A DNA stretch of 64,000 nt from contig OZ023269.1 of the NCBI GenBank assembly GCA_964006375.1, positions 58,616,468 through 58,680,467 on the forward strand. The letters run 5' to 3'. Position 1 is the first letter of the stretch. The number at the start of each line of letters is the position of its first letter. Source of the DNA: Tillus elongatus. Taxonomy: Eukaryota; Arthropoda; Insecta; Coleoptera; Cleridae. A model generated the notes under the pieces. It saw nothing but the letters and a program-made list of their open reading frames with translations, made no database searches and was not told where the DNA came from. The position numbers and the translations under genes are program-made. Positions 1 through 13,130 of this stretch are shown in pieces.

Positions 1-173
1 CAAACTACAGATAACTGACAGAAAACAATGCTTAAAATTGGCAGCTGCAAAAACTATCACATTTTTTCCATTGATAACTTGATAAGAAATTGATTAATGA
101 AATCCAACTGAAGGTAATTTTTAAGAAACTTATTGTTTTTGCAATTTTTTTCTTATTAATCCCGATTACATTT

Positions 174-615
174 TCATAGTGGGGTTGCTAAGAAGGAGAT
201 GTTCTTTCCGTAAGTGCAAAAAAAAAGGCTTTCTATGCAGCAGATATCCTTCTGGTCTATATCCATCCTCTTCAAAATTGATATGAGTTTGTGGTGTTGG
301 ACCCTGTCAAACGCTTTCTTGTAGTCGATGAAGCATAGCATCACAACCTTCCTTTGGTCGTTGCAGTTCTGTATAAATATTTGAGTTGCAACTATAGCCT
401 CTCTCGTACCTAGTCCCCTTCTAAATCCAAATTGTGTGGACCCTATCCCTCTTTCGCATTTTATGAAAATTCTGTAGTGAATAATCTTGCGGAATATCTT
501 TAACGTATGGCTTATTAGATTGATCAGCATATGGTCCTCGCACTTCGTTGCGTTACTCTTTTTTGGCAGGGGGATAAAATGTGATGTAATCTACTTGGCA
601 GGGAACTTCTCCATG

Positions 616-712
<97 letters not shown>

Positions 713-1324
713 AATATTCTGTGCAGTACGGAAATGGCCCTGTCGTCTAGTAATTAATAGTTCGACAGGTATGCAGTCTGGGCCAACTGCCTTTCTGTCC
801 TTTGACGTATTTATAGCTCTTACAGTTTCTTCGTTGGTGATAGGGGGTCCAGACAGGTTTACGTCCTCCGCAACCACTATATCAGGTCTATTATCGTCGA
901 AAAGGTTGTTAATATATTCCTCCCAAATAACTCTTCGCTGCCGATCATCTTGTGCCATTTCCCCATGTTCGTTTTCTACATTAGAAAAGTGTCTCTTCCG
1001 GTAAACTATGGACGCCTCTTTTATTTTTTTGTGTATGTTAAATTCACTGTGCAGCTCTTGTAGTTGTTCTATCTCCTCGCATTGCTTCTTTAACCAGTCA
1101 TTCTTTGCCGCTCTTATTTTTCCCCTAATAATTCTTTGGATGTGTTTATAGCTCTGTGGATTTTCTTGACTTTTACATCTTCTCCTTTCTTCAAGCATGA
1201 TTTCTGCTGTCATCCAGTTGTGTTTCTGTGTTTTCCGCTTATGACCTAGTTTACCTTCTGTGACCCTAATCAAGGCTTCCTCCATTTCTCCCCATATGAC
1301 ATATATGCTTGCACTCTCCTCCAA
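174..1324 (-). pseudogene. RTE-like LINE reverse transcriptase fragment
   Basis: Two collinear open stretches on the minus strand (1324-710 and 530-174) form one degraded non-LTR retrotransposon ORF. The upstream part is a charged linker region ending in a GPDCIPVELL segment, typical of the entry into the RT fingers. The downstream part carries FGFRRGLGTREAI and CFIDYKKAFDRVQH, where the Asp of FIDYKKAFD belongs to the first catalytic block of this RT family. The segment between them still reads like the PKK/CEDH linker of the family but holds an in-frame stop and a (TA)n array. The YADD block is not present, so the fragment ends before the catalytic core is complete. Clade assignment (RTE/BovB-like) rests on recalled motif similarity only. 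Confidence 0.8.
617..709. repeat. (TA)n microsatellite inside LINE ORF
   Basis: Uninterrupted TA dinucleotides of about 93 bp interrupt the LINE reading frame described at 174-1324. Confidence 0.97.
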
Positions 1325-1394
1325 CTTCGGTTCTATGCATCATATTTAGATAAAAAATGCAAAAATGTATTAACGAATTTGTTCTACAAAAATT

Positions 1395-2200
<806 letters not shown>

Positions 2201-2274
2201 AACAAAAAATTACAAATGCTTGTGATTCTCTTAACTAAGATCTTCAAAGGTAATTCCAAATATATAATTAACAG

Positions 2275-2580
2275 TTAATTATCATTGCTAACGATGACAA
2301 AGTAAAAAAAAGTATGCTCAAACTGGCGACTATTTTCTGTTTGGCAAGCGTCATATCTTCTAATAAGCCCTACAGTGCAAGGATTTCTATTAACCTGAGG
2401 CAAAATTTCTCTGCAGGCACGAGTAATTTTGTTAATAAAATCCTTCAAATTTCTTGGTTGAACAAAATAGACCACATATTTTACATAACCCCACAAAAAA
2501 TCGAATGGTGTCAGGACAAGCGAACTCGTGGGCCACCTGGCGGTTCCCTATCCGCCTTGTTCAAAATTTATAGTTTAAAA
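2275..2580 (-). pseudogene. Tc/mariner-type transposase relic, C-terminal part
   Basis: Reading the minus strand from about 2580 gives a segment ending LTPFDFLWGYVKYVVYF followed by PRNLKDFINKITRACREI and a terminal RYDACQ block. This order is that of the C-terminal third of a large insect DDE transposase family related to IS630/Tc1 (often fused to a DUF4817 domain), in which the final catalytic acidic residue sits in the PDLTPLDF block. Here the expected PD has become LV, and a stop lies upstream, so the fragment is dead. It lies within the long inverted repeat 1395-5145, opposite in strand to the related relic at 3670-4165. Confidence 0.6.
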
Positions 2581-2962
2581 GATTTGACATAGATCTTAGG
2601 ATGAACAGTTATGATACTGACATAATATATAATAGTTGTGATGCTGTGATTGTGGACAAATAAAATCATTATTGAAAGGAACATGAAAACCGTTTTTTGT
2701 TGCGTTTTCTCGAAAACTTTTGAAATGAGAAAAATGTTTGACATATTATTGAATAATAATGAAATAAGAAATCCAAACTTGACTAAAATACAGTGTTCCA
2801 TTGAAAAAAATGAAGTTTATGTCAAAAAGCACACTTTGGATCCACGCTGTATGTCTAAGTAAAGCTTATTGAAGCAGCCTTTTACCGACCAAATTTTGAT
2901 CTAAAACTTTTTCTTCTAGCATGTACGGGGGCTGCGATATGTAGCGTCTAAATAGATCTAAA

Positions 2963-2976
2963 ACACACACACACAT

Positions 2977-3066
<90 letters not shown>
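2963..3066. repeat. (CA)n followed by (TA)n
   Basis: Compound microsatellite: imperfect CA repeats at 2963-2991 run directly into TA repeats up to 3066. Confidence 0.97.
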
Positions 3067-3069
<3 letters not shown>

Positions 3070-3669
3070 GTTGTCCCACGACAAAAGCCCGGAATCGATT
3101 TCTCGGAAACTAGACTTTGCAAAATTTTTAAAATTTGGCAACTTATTGAAATAGATGGATGCACCTTGGTTAAAGTATTTTCCAGATTGTGGCACTTCTG
3201 GATATACAGGGTGTTTATGTTAACTTGCTTATTTTAGATAGGACACATATTATTGCATTTTTATATTCAACGCAAAAGTTTAGACACGTGTTATGTATAA
3301 TATTCCATACATAAGTCCAACCGTAATGTGATGTTATTTTGATAATTACTACAGAGTTATCAAAAACTCTCATTGAAAATTGAGTTAAAAAAATCGTTGT
3401 CTGTTTTTCAAATAGAAGCTCTTATTTTTATAATCATATCTTATTTAACATTGAAACTTTAGGTAAGGTTGCCTCTGCCAAAAATTTGTAGTATTCAAAA
3501 TATTGGCAATTTAACATTTTTATGTTGAAAAAATGTTATACGGCTTTCAAGTTTTGTTGTTATATAATCATGACGGCGACTCCTGTCAAAAAAAAAAACT
3601 ATCGAGAACCAAAAAAACCTCAGTATTTGTTGTCATTTAACAATTATTTATAAAAATTATGCCGGGGCG

Positions 3670-4165
3670 ACTGAATTATACTCACGAAGATTATTAAAAT
3701 TCCTTTATTATCTATGGTAAATGTAACCAAGTTTTATCAAGAACGTGCCAAATGTTTGCTGATATCCAGATAAACAAAAACCGTCGCGGAGGAGTGTTCG
3801 GCGAATAATAGAAAATTAGAAAACTTTTGGCACCGTGAAGGCAAAAATGCATCAAAGAAATAAGATCCTTAAGACAAGTAGCTCTGCAGACAGGACTCTC
3901 GAAGAGCTTGATAGACAGAATTTCGTTAAAGCACAACTTCCACCCTTATTCAATATCTTTGGTTCAACATCTGAGAGAAATGGATATGCAGAAAAGAGTT
4001 TTGTAAATTCATTTTAACCATGATACAAGACGACTCTCGATTTTTTGGACAGCATAATTAGGACTGATGAAGCGAAATCTATGAAAAATGTTCTTTTTAA
4101 CACACAAAATTCTTATTTTTGGAGTAATTCAAATCGTCATGCAGTAAGAACCCGGAATTTTCAAA
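3670..4165 (+). pseudogene. Tc/mariner-type transposase relic, N-terminal and central part
   Basis: Several short frame-shifted segments on the plus strand resemble one transposase: a basic helix-turn-helix region (about 3720-3890, including LQTGLSKSL), an HLREMDMQKR block near 3970, and RTDEAKSMKNVLFNTQNSYFWS near 4060-4125, where the Asp of TDEA corresponds to the second catalytic Asp of the DDE/D core. Stops and frame changes separate them. The family looks the same as the minus-strand relic at 2275-2580, which holds the missing C-terminus. A possible terminal sequence, CAGGGTGTTTATG, lies upstream at 3208. Confidence 0.6.
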
Positions 4166-4369
4166 ATGAAAACTGAAAACTAGTATAAACGCAAATAATT
4201 TTATGTCGATAGTTATAAGCATTTTCTAATATGCAAATATACTTCAAATTAACTGAATTTGAAAAAGTCTGGACGCAGCAAGTGCCTTATGTTGGTGAAT
4301 TTTCATAGAAATAATCTGGTACCAAACATTCTTTTTTATTAAATGCCCATAACTTTTTTTCTGGTAACT

Positions 4370-5145
<776 letters not shown>

Positions 5146-5309
5146 TAATTTTCGTAGAAAACATTCCTTAATGAGGAGACAGCAACGTTTGAGTTTGAAA
5201 AAGATTTCTTCAAATGAGTACAAACCAGGCCCCCTAGAATCCATATCCGGGTTTACTTTCAGTTTTTATCTGTTTGTATATATACAAGGTGACATATTTC
5301 TACGGCAAA

Positions 5310-5757
5310 GCTCAATATAATTGTTATTATACAAGATACGAGAAAAATTGTATACGTTAATTATAAGGTGTCTTGAGCTGCATCTTATAAAATTATTTTG
5401 AAAATCATAGCGTGGCCCATAATTCGTTGGTGATAACTGCAATATTTTTTTCGAACATTCCTTATACTGTTGCATTTTTAATTGAAATATGATGCATGTT
5501 CGTAAAAAAAATCAAGATGCAGTAAGTGTGTTTTGGTAGCGATTTTTCATTAAATGCTAGGAAACCAGTTTTCTCAGAAACATTTAAAGTTAAAGTTATT
5601 TTCGGAAAATTTTTGTACATTTTCAAACAATATGGTATTTTAATAAAATATGGTAAATTTTTACTATATAGGTTATACCGGTAACTAAATTGATGCCTGC
5701 TTGAATTAAAAACATTTTATGGAAATTAACTTCCATAACTCACTCGCTGCGTCCAGA
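5310..5757 (+). repeat. Short TIR-like repeat unit, copy 1
   Basis: This block (AAGCTCAATATA... to ...CGCTGCGTCC) is repeated in the same orientation and order at 6605-7122. Its inner part, 5517-5757, is bounded by inverted copies of a motif of the form GACGCAGCAAGTGCGTTATGG. The motif recurs at many other places in the window. No coding potential is seen. Confidence 0.75.
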
Positions 5758-5779
5758 CTTTTTATAACCTATAGCCACA

Positions 5780-5835
5780 TACCCAATTTGGTGGCCCATT
5801 ATTTTTTGAGTTACCGGGGTGATACACACACACAG

Positions 5836-5927
<92 letters not shown>

Positions 5928-6010
5928 ATATCAAGGTAGTAACTGACCGGTTCTAGAGGCCCTAGTTCGCGAATTGTTTTAAAATTCAAAAGTGTAGGAA
6001 AATTCACTAA
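5780..6010 (+). repeat. Third copy of the (TA)n-containing interspersed repeat
   Basis: The flanks of the (TA)n array at 5838-5924 match those inside 1395-2200: a TTTTTTGAGTTACCGGGGTGATACA block on the left, and a CTGACCGG...AGGCCCTAG...TTCGCGAA block on the right. Three copies with the array at the same place show that the array is an inherited part of this element. Confidence 0.75.
5838..5924. repeat. (TA)n microsatellite
   Basis: About 87 bp of TA repeats. Confidence 0.97.
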
Positions 6011-6604
6011 AAAATATATGTAATAATATATTTCAGAATAACTGCACAAGGTCAATGTGATCAACTATACAATACCTCCACACAGCATTTAATAAACAAA
6101 CCCTTCCCCTTATATTTGTCGGTCCTTACACGCACACAAGCCAGACAGTTTTTTTAACCGGTTTTTTTGTTGCCATGTGTAATTCAGAAACACAGTTATG
6201 TTTATAGAAAAAACACTATGGTTTATGGGGTCTTATACACACTTCAAACATAATCCATATTTAAGGGGTCTTCACACAAAGTGTGCATCAAACATAATTG
6301 CGGGACCTCACTTTATTTGCAAATATTTTCTAAACGAGCGTGTGTATAGTATTTTGGCGCGAATTATCCACATCTGGAGATAAATCTACAACTACGACTC
6401 ATCTCAAACATTAAGATCCCACAAGTTGGTGTGTTTTCGTGTGTCTCTGCAAACATACGAGCACATGTAATGGTGTGTGTGTGTATGTATGTATGTATGT
6501 ATCACACCGATAACTCAAAAAAGAATGGGCCGATTTTGATTTAATCGGGTGAGTTTATGGTTTAATGGTATTTAATTTTTGTCGAATTTTCGTAAAAAAT
6601 CAAT
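6011..6604. other. No gene seen; AT-rich, another partial copy of the interspersed repeat
   Basis: Only short chance ORFs. Around 6500-6560 the text again reads ATCACACCGATAACTCAAAA followed by a GGGCCGATTTTGAT block, a partial copy of the repeat that elsewhere borders (TA)n; here the array position holds only a short GTAT repeat (6483-6501). Confidence 0.6.
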
Positions 6605-7122
6605 CAAGCTCAATATATCCGTTATTATACAAGATACAAAAAAAATCGTATACATTAATTATAGGGTGTCTTGAGTTACATCTTAAAACAATATTTCTAC
6701 AATCACAGGGTGGTCCATAAGTCATTGGTGATACAAATTTTCTTTTTTTAATCGATTACACCTTATTGCATTTTTGCATTTTCCATCGAAATATAATGCA
6801 TGTTTGTAAGAAAAGAAATTCGGGACGCAGCAAGTGCGTTATGCTAGCGAATTTTCATTAAATGCCTCAAATATGAATAGCTCAATTTGTTATTAACCTA
6901 TAAAGTTCACCAAGAAACCAGTTTTTTCAGGAACATTTTAAGTTTACTTTAGGAATTTTTTCTACATTTTCAAACAATAAAGTTTTTTGCGGCACATTGT
7001 TTCTACTATATAGGTTATACTGATCACCAAATTTGATGCCTGCTTTCTTAAAAAAACACACATATTTGCTATTAAAAACATTTTAATGAAAATTCACTAC
7101 CATAACGCACTTGCTGCGTCCA
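6605..7122 (+). repeat. Short TIR-like repeat unit, copy 2
   Basis: Same-orientation copy of 5310-5757 with small indels. The inner element 6822-7122 is bounded by good inverted copies of the GACGCAGCAAGTGCGTTATG motif followed by AGCGAATTTTCAT-like sequence. It abuts a (TA)n array at 7127. The structure suggests a non-autonomous DNA transposon or MITE-like unit; no target duplication could be fixed because the flank is (TA)n. Confidence 0.7.
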
Positions 7123-7124
7123 AA

Positions 7125-7266
<142 letters not shown>

Positions 7267-7341
7267 GTAATAATCAGTGAGTAATGAATTGTAACTACCA
7301 ATTATCTGATTATTGGTTATCAAATCTGTCTGACATTAATA

Positions 7342-7712
7342 GCCTCAGTGCCATAACGGATAGAGCATGGGCCGTTTGTGCAAAAGGCTTGGATTCGACA
7401 TCCGGGCGCGCTGAGGCGAGGAACAAATTTATTTCCTTAAAAATATTACAGCACAAACTATAGTTTTACATCTCCCGAAGCCACCATAGCGTTTCAGCAA
7501 GCTGAATGTGAGCATGCTCCGTTCTTCGCAGCTGACTTAAAGCCTTCAGGCGCGTGTCCATACCATGTTGGCACATCCCTATCCTCGTTACAGAAAAAAA
7601 GGAGTTTGGCAAAATTTACAGGTTGGTGAGGTGAAACTCTTCCGTTGTTGGTGATTGGCCACAGTCGCGGAAAGAGACCGACGGTAGGTAAATAAAAAAC
7701 ACAGAATACCAC
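7342..7712 (+). repeat. tRNA-derived SINE, copy 1
   Basis: The first 76 bases (7342-7417) begin GCCTCAG and end CTGAGGC, a perfect 7-bp acceptor-like stem. Inside is a CCAT/ATGG D-stem-like pair and a B-box-like GGATTCGACATCC. The variable region is missing and five bases are extra before the acceptor, so this is a tRNA-derived head and not a working tRNA. The body (7480-7700) matches, in opposite orientation, the block at about 25,325-25,560: both have TTTCAGCAAG(C/T)TGAATGT, a CATCCCTA-type block, and CAGTCGCGGA. Two dispersed copies with tRNA-like heads make a SINE the best reading. Confidence 0.65.
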
Positions 7713-8959
7713 TGTGCATTAATCTATTAGGAATCCTAATCATATAGTAATAAATTGCATGAAATTATACATCTTGAACTTTTCTAGTAAATTACTGTAT
7801 CAATATTTTCCCCAACTTATTAGGAAAAAATCCACATAGAAATATACTTAACACATAAAAAATATTTTAGAAAATAATTTAAATGATACACATTAAGTGG
7901 ACGTTTATTTTTGACAGGGTGATGATAAGATACTTGAACGATAAAATAATCAAAAACGTTTGCATGATTAGAAAACGATTTCTTATCTTAACTTCATTAT
8001 TATCGTCTGACCACATCAAAAACTGAATTTCATCTTTTGGAGAAATAGCGATACGTTTCCGACAATGTAAAAAAGTGAGTATAATAAAAAATGACGCTGG
8101 GTATCTCTTTGTATACATTTTCATTGATTTTATGTTAACAGGTTTTTTCCTTTTTCCGCGTCTTTGCCGCCCCGATAGCACCGCAGCCTCTGGCTTATTG
8201 TGCATATGTGAACAGGTACTACCCGATATTATCTATGATATCCCTCTTGGAGATCATAATATTTATCATACATATATAAAGTTTCCTGAAATATCCAATT
8301 ACCATTTTTATAACTATAACTTTTTTAAGTAATACTTAATAATCATTATATAAGAACTGGTGATGCGAATACATTTTGCTTAATATTATACATATTACTT
8401 AAACATATAAAGTTACAGGGAGTAAAATATTTTCCATTGTGGGTAAAAATTATGAACAACGGCAACACAGCAGAGTGCCAGGTACATGGATTATAGATTG
8501 TTTAGTTGAAAGGATGCTTGATGCTTTATTCCTGTAATGTAGAATTAGTTAATACAAATTTCTTTTACCATGCTATTAGTGTACTAGGCATTCCTCGATA
8601 CAACTTCCCTTACATCCTACACAGTATGCTGTACCACATCCGTTTCTCTCTCGTATTATCTGTTTACAATAGAACGCATTAGTGTATCTTTCTCTGTCTA
8701 GAAGAATATTCTGATAGAATTTTGCCTGTAATAGATCTTTCCGGTATTAGCATTTCTCGTTTCGCCTCAATATTATGCTAGCCAAATATCTGAACAGTGG
8801 ACGAAGTTAGTACCCGTATCCCGTACAATCACATTTCGGTAGGATGACTTGCAGTTGAAATAAATATACATTACAATATATTTGTCGGTATTACACATTA
8901 TTTTAATATCTCTTTCCTGTACTATATCCTTCTTTTATGATAAATTCTGTGGACCCTTA
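7713..8959. other. No gene recognised
   Basis: AT-rich sequence with short ORFs on both strands and no recognisable domain. It may include further decayed retrotransposon sequence continuing from the integrase relic at 8960-9420. Confidence 0.6.
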
Positions 8960-9420
8960 ATTTTTTTCAACTGTACACTACTTTTGGCAAGACCATTACT
9001 CTGCGGGTGATATGGTGGAGATTTTATTGATCTTATTTCATTACCTTCGCAAAATGTGACAATTTCTTAACAATTGAATGGTCGACCATTCTAGACACCA
9101 ATTCTACACGCAACCAAAAAATTGAAAAACATTAATTTAACTTAAGAATAGTTCTTTTAGTATTAGTGCCGTATTCCATTAATTTGACGTCCAACCATTT
9201 CGATTTATCGGCCAAAATTAAAAAGGGATTGCCACATTTACAAAAAAGTCAATATTAATTTAGAAGAAGTTATTTAATGGTTTTGGCTAAGGCAATAAGG
9301 TACTCTTATTTGAAATACTTTGAGTTGTTTGACAAACGTCACATAAACTTATAAATTCTTCAATATGATTGTTACCATCTGGCCACCAGCAGTAAATTTT
9401 GTACGAACTATGCCTAGTGT
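8960..9420 (-). pseudogene. Decayed gypsy-type integrase
   Basis: Two diagnostic pieces lie in order on the minus strand. At about 9405-9315 the translation reads RTKFYCWWPDGNNHIEEF then SLCDVCQT, which is the second half of the HHCC zinc-binding domain of Ty3/gypsy integrases. At about 9015-8985 it reads PYHPQSNGLAK, the block just before the catalytic Glu of the DDE core. The sequence between is full of stops. No LTRs were found nearby, so this is an old fragment. Confidence 0.7.
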
Positions 9421-10344
9421 TGTTCGCGAAAAACAAATTCAGTTTGTGAAGATTCAGGGATAATAACTACTACCTAATAAGATTATTATCTTCAACAGAC
9501 AAATTATGTGTTTTGTAAACAGAACTAAACTAGGCCATCCAGATTTTGTAAAATTAATTATTCTCATCCGTGTTAAATATTGAAGTGTTGCTTTTAAGAT
9601 ATCATCTGAATGCAATGGTATATTTTCTATTAAATTAAACGAATACAAGGAACTTGCGGTATGTCTATTTCACTTGACATTGGCAAGTGGGACAACCCAT
9701 CAGGATTTCCAATAAGTTTCCCTTTCTTATATTGAAAGTAATCATAAGCGTCTAAATTATTTATGTCAAATATAAATTGCAATGGCTGTGTTAGTTGTTG
9801 TGTTAGTGTGATTGACTTTTCAATAATAGAGTGTTGCCTAAGCTGTAGGGCAGTAAGTAGGTTATAGGTTATATGGTTGCATTGACGGTAGTGATGGGCA
9901 AAACGGTTATTTTCTATTAACAGTTGGACCTGTTAACGTTATTTAATATTAACCGTTGAAATAACAGGTTCAGTTATTTATCCGTTACTTTGAACTGCAT
10001 AGTCGATCGATAGTATCCTACGTTTAATTTCTCCTTACCTTCAATACAATGTACCCCAGCTTTTTGTTTTTACATGTTAAAATGACTAGTTCATTTACAG
10101 GGAATAATTTAGTTATTTTTAAACTGTGAAATTAATCAGTAATAGAGCTCCCAATCTTATTGAGTAAGTACCTGATAAAATATTCTAAGCGCTTTCAGAA
10201 TGAAAATTCGAAATGCATTCTAACTAAACTTCTCTAACCTAGAAGTAGAAATGGCAGATACAAATATTAAGTAAGGTTGGCGACGGAATTCAATTTTCGC
10301 GCTAAACTTGGAACCAATCAAATCTAGTTATTAACTTGCCTATG
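9421..10344. other. No gene recognised
   Basis: AT-rich, short chance ORFs only. It ends at the target site of LTR element A. Confidence 0.6.
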
Positions 10345-10350
10345 CACTAT

Positions 10351-10638
10351 ATGGATGTTAATTGCACTAACTGAATAAACTATATGATACATTTAACTAT
10401 AACAATTACAACAGTACATGAGTACATAACAGATAACTGACCGAGCGTAGAGGACGTGTGCTCACTGTAGCGGTTGGTAGCGAGGAGAGAGAGAGAGAGA
10501 TCGCCTGGTGTCTCTTATATCGTAGTTCTTGACAGCTGGCTGTCGCATAACGTAACGCAACGTTTAACTGTCAAGAGTATTTATGCAGAAACATAGAGTA
10601 GTGTTGACGAAAACACTGCGGTCGGAACCACCGCCACA
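10351..10638 (-). repeat. LTR of element A (3' LTR on the element's strand)
   Basis: 288 bp, matching 14759-15056 with few substitutions. It begins TGTGGCGG on the minus strand and includes a (GA)n tract at about 10487-10499. Confidence 0.93.
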
Positions 10639-10663
10639 TACTCCCCTCTCAGTGGCAACGCTA

Positions 10664-11041
10664 TTAGTTCAAGTATCTTCGTGGAAATCGAACTCTACGT
10701 CCATGGCGTGTAGTTTGAACGGGAACGGGAACTTCACTGACACTTTCAGTTTCACTAGGTGTTGGACTTTCACTGTCACTTTCAGTTTCACTAGGTGTTG
10801 GACTTTCACTGTCACTTTTAGTTTCACTAGGATGTCTCTGAGGCTGGAAAGTTGTCTGTTCGTTATCACAAAGAATGAATGCGGGTTTAAGACGGTCAAC
10901 AGAAATTGTCTCTTCTCCGTGTGATTTCTTGATTTTGAAGACTTTGTCAGTTCGGGATAACACTTCAAAGGGGCCGTCATAAACTGGTTCGAGGGTTTTT
11001 CGCGGAATATCAATGCGAACAAAAACAAAAGGAGCTTCCAT
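10664..11041 (-). pseudogene. Element A integrase C-terminal region
   Basis: The product starts with a GPFEVLSRTDKVFKI block followed by ISVDRLKPAF, the SH3/chromo-like beta-rich tail typical of gypsy integrases (binding DNA and reading through to the LTR). A Ser/Glu/Thr-rich stretch with three tandem copies of a PSETESDSES-type repeat follows at 10735-10830, then an Arg-rich end. It is out of frame with the integrase core at 12763-11219, so a frameshift lies between 11,220 and 11,050. Confidence 0.8.
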
Positions 11042-11218
11042 AAGCTTAGGATGGACAAATACCTTTTTTGCAGTATGATGTTTAAAAGGTACTGGTCGAA
11101 GTTTCCTTATGTCTTCTTTCAGCTGAGATATAAGTGGTGGAACATCATGAGCTTGTGTGCTGTTGAAAAAGTCGGTGGGAAGTTTGATTGGTTCTCCGTA
11201 GACTGTTTCAGCGGGTGT

Positions 11219-12763
11219 TTAGCGATATTCTGGAATTATGTACGATCTGAGTCCTAGTAACACAATTGGCAATTTAGCGTCCCAGTTTTCGTCCATATGA
11301 GCTTTCAATGCCTGTTTCAGAACTCTATGCCATCTCTCGATTACACCATTTGCTGCTGGGTGGTAAGCTGTGGTCTTGATGTGGTCTGCACCTAGTGTTT
11401 TAGTGAGGTGTGTGAAAAGGTGGCAATCGAATTGTTTACCTCTGTCTGTGGTGATGTATTGCGGAATACCGAAACGAGAGATCCAGCATGATAAAATAGT
11501 GTTCGCTACTGTTTCTGCTGTAATATCTGACAATGGAATTGCTTCGGGCCATCGAGAAAATCTGTCTATTATTGTTAACAGATAGCGTTGACCTTGTGAT
11601 GGTGGTAATGGTCCCACAATGTCAACATTTATATGCGAGAATCTTCTCATGGCTGGGGTGTATTGTCCAATGGCACTGAAAGTGTGTCTCCATATCTTGA
11701 CTTTCTGGCAGGGAATGCAAGTTTTAGACCAAAGAGATACATCGCGTTTCAATTTGGGCCCACAAAATCTATCCTGGACCAGATCGACTGAAGCTGATAT
11801 GCCTGGGTGAGATAAATTGTGGATAGAATCGAAAATCTTTTGGCGAAATTTGAGCGGAATGAATGGGCGAAGTTTCTTTAAAGAAGAATCGCAAATAAGA
11901 TTCAATTCGTTGTCAAGAGGCATGTTTTGAAATTTGTATGAGGAAGATTTAGACTGCAGAAGGTGTTTGAGTTCCTCACAAGATGACTGAGCTTGCGTAA
12001 TTTCTTGGAGTGACACAGTGGAAGAAAGTGAAATTGTTTCAATGCGAGAACAATAGTCTGCGGGAATGTTTGTAGGACCTGGTATGTAGCGAATGTCTGT
12101 GGTAAATTGACCTAGGAAGTCTAAATGTCGTAGTTGCCTTGGAGATGCTTTATCGACGCGTTGTTCAAAAGCGTATGTCAAAGGTTTGTGGTCTGTATAA
12201 ATGGTGAAATGGCGACCTTCTAGGGTATATCTAAAGTATTTAACTGCCTGATAAGCGGCTAGAAGTTCGCGATCGTAGGTGCTGTAAGATTTTTGGGCTA
12301 AAGTAAGCTTTTTAGAGTAGAAACCTAGGGGTTCTAGTGTTTGATCACGTAGTTGTTGGAGGGAAGCACCTACGGCATAATCAGAAGCATCGACATGGAG
12401 AATCAGTGGTAGCGAAGAAGACGGATGAGCTATTAGTGTAGCGTTTTTTAGTGCCTCTTTCAAACGTTCGAATGCTTCTCGAGTCTGAGGAGTCCACTCG
12501 ATTTTACGTTTGTCGCGTTTTTTGGGATTCTGGCAGAGGTCGAATAGTGGTTGCTGAATTTCCGCAGCACGTGGAAGAGAACGACGGTAGAAATTTATGA
12601 GACCTAGAAATCTTCTGAGTTTTTCAATGGTATCGGGAAGAGGTAGGTCGGTAATAGCATTGATGCGTTCAGGAAGTGGAAATAATCCAGATTTATTTAC
12701 ACGAAAACCTAAAAATGAAATTTCGGCCACTCCGAATTCACATTTAGATGAATTGATACGCAT
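11219..12763 (-). pseudogene. Element A pol: RT thumb, RNase H and integrase core
   Basis: The 514-codon open stretch starts after the RT active site and contains, in order: the RT thumb ([22 protein letters not shown]), the RNase H domain with [20 protein letters not shown] and [10 protein letters not shown] (Asp-Glu-Asp), an H-H-C-C zinc-binding block ending CIPCQKVK, then the DDE core with [23 protein letters not shown] and [14 protein letters not shown]. The core motifs look intact. It stops early at 11219, before the tail, because of a frameshift. The upstream RT segment is connected through another frameshift near 13,045. Confidence 0.9.
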
Positions 12764-13130
12764 GCCGTTGTCTTGAATTGTCTGAAAAAGTTTTGCTAGA
12801 TGCTCTTGATGTTCTTTTTCAGAGGCTGATGCAACGAGAATATCATCAAGATAGGAGTAGGCAAAGTCAAGATGTCTTAAAATTGAATGTAAATATTTTT
12901 GAAATGTTTGTGCTGAATTACGAAGGCCAAATGGGGTTTTAACAAATTCGAATAACCCAAATGGAGTTATGACTGCTGTTTTGGGAATATCTTGAGGTGC
13001 TACTGGGATGTGATGGAAAGCGCGAATAATATCTAATTTTGAAGAAAATACGTTTGCCTTCTAACTGGGCATTAAAACCCTGCAAATTTGGAATGGGATA
13101 TTTGTCTGGGATTGTTTTAGCGTTTAGTGC
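12764..13130 (-). pseudogene. Element A RT palm region with frameshift
   Basis: Between the two open stretches the minus strand still encodes RT: the YLDDILVAS active-site block near 12,850 is intact, and the [12 protein letters not shown] block lies near 12,920. The reading frame changes near 13,045, and a TGA replaces a sense codon just after the CGDY block at about 13,131. Confidence 0.8.

Noticed and set aside
7342..7417. Functional tRNA-His gene (GTG in the anticodon-like loop)
   Set aside because: The variable region is missing, five bases are extra before the acceptor arm, and the anticodon stem has a mismatch; a SINE body follows directly.
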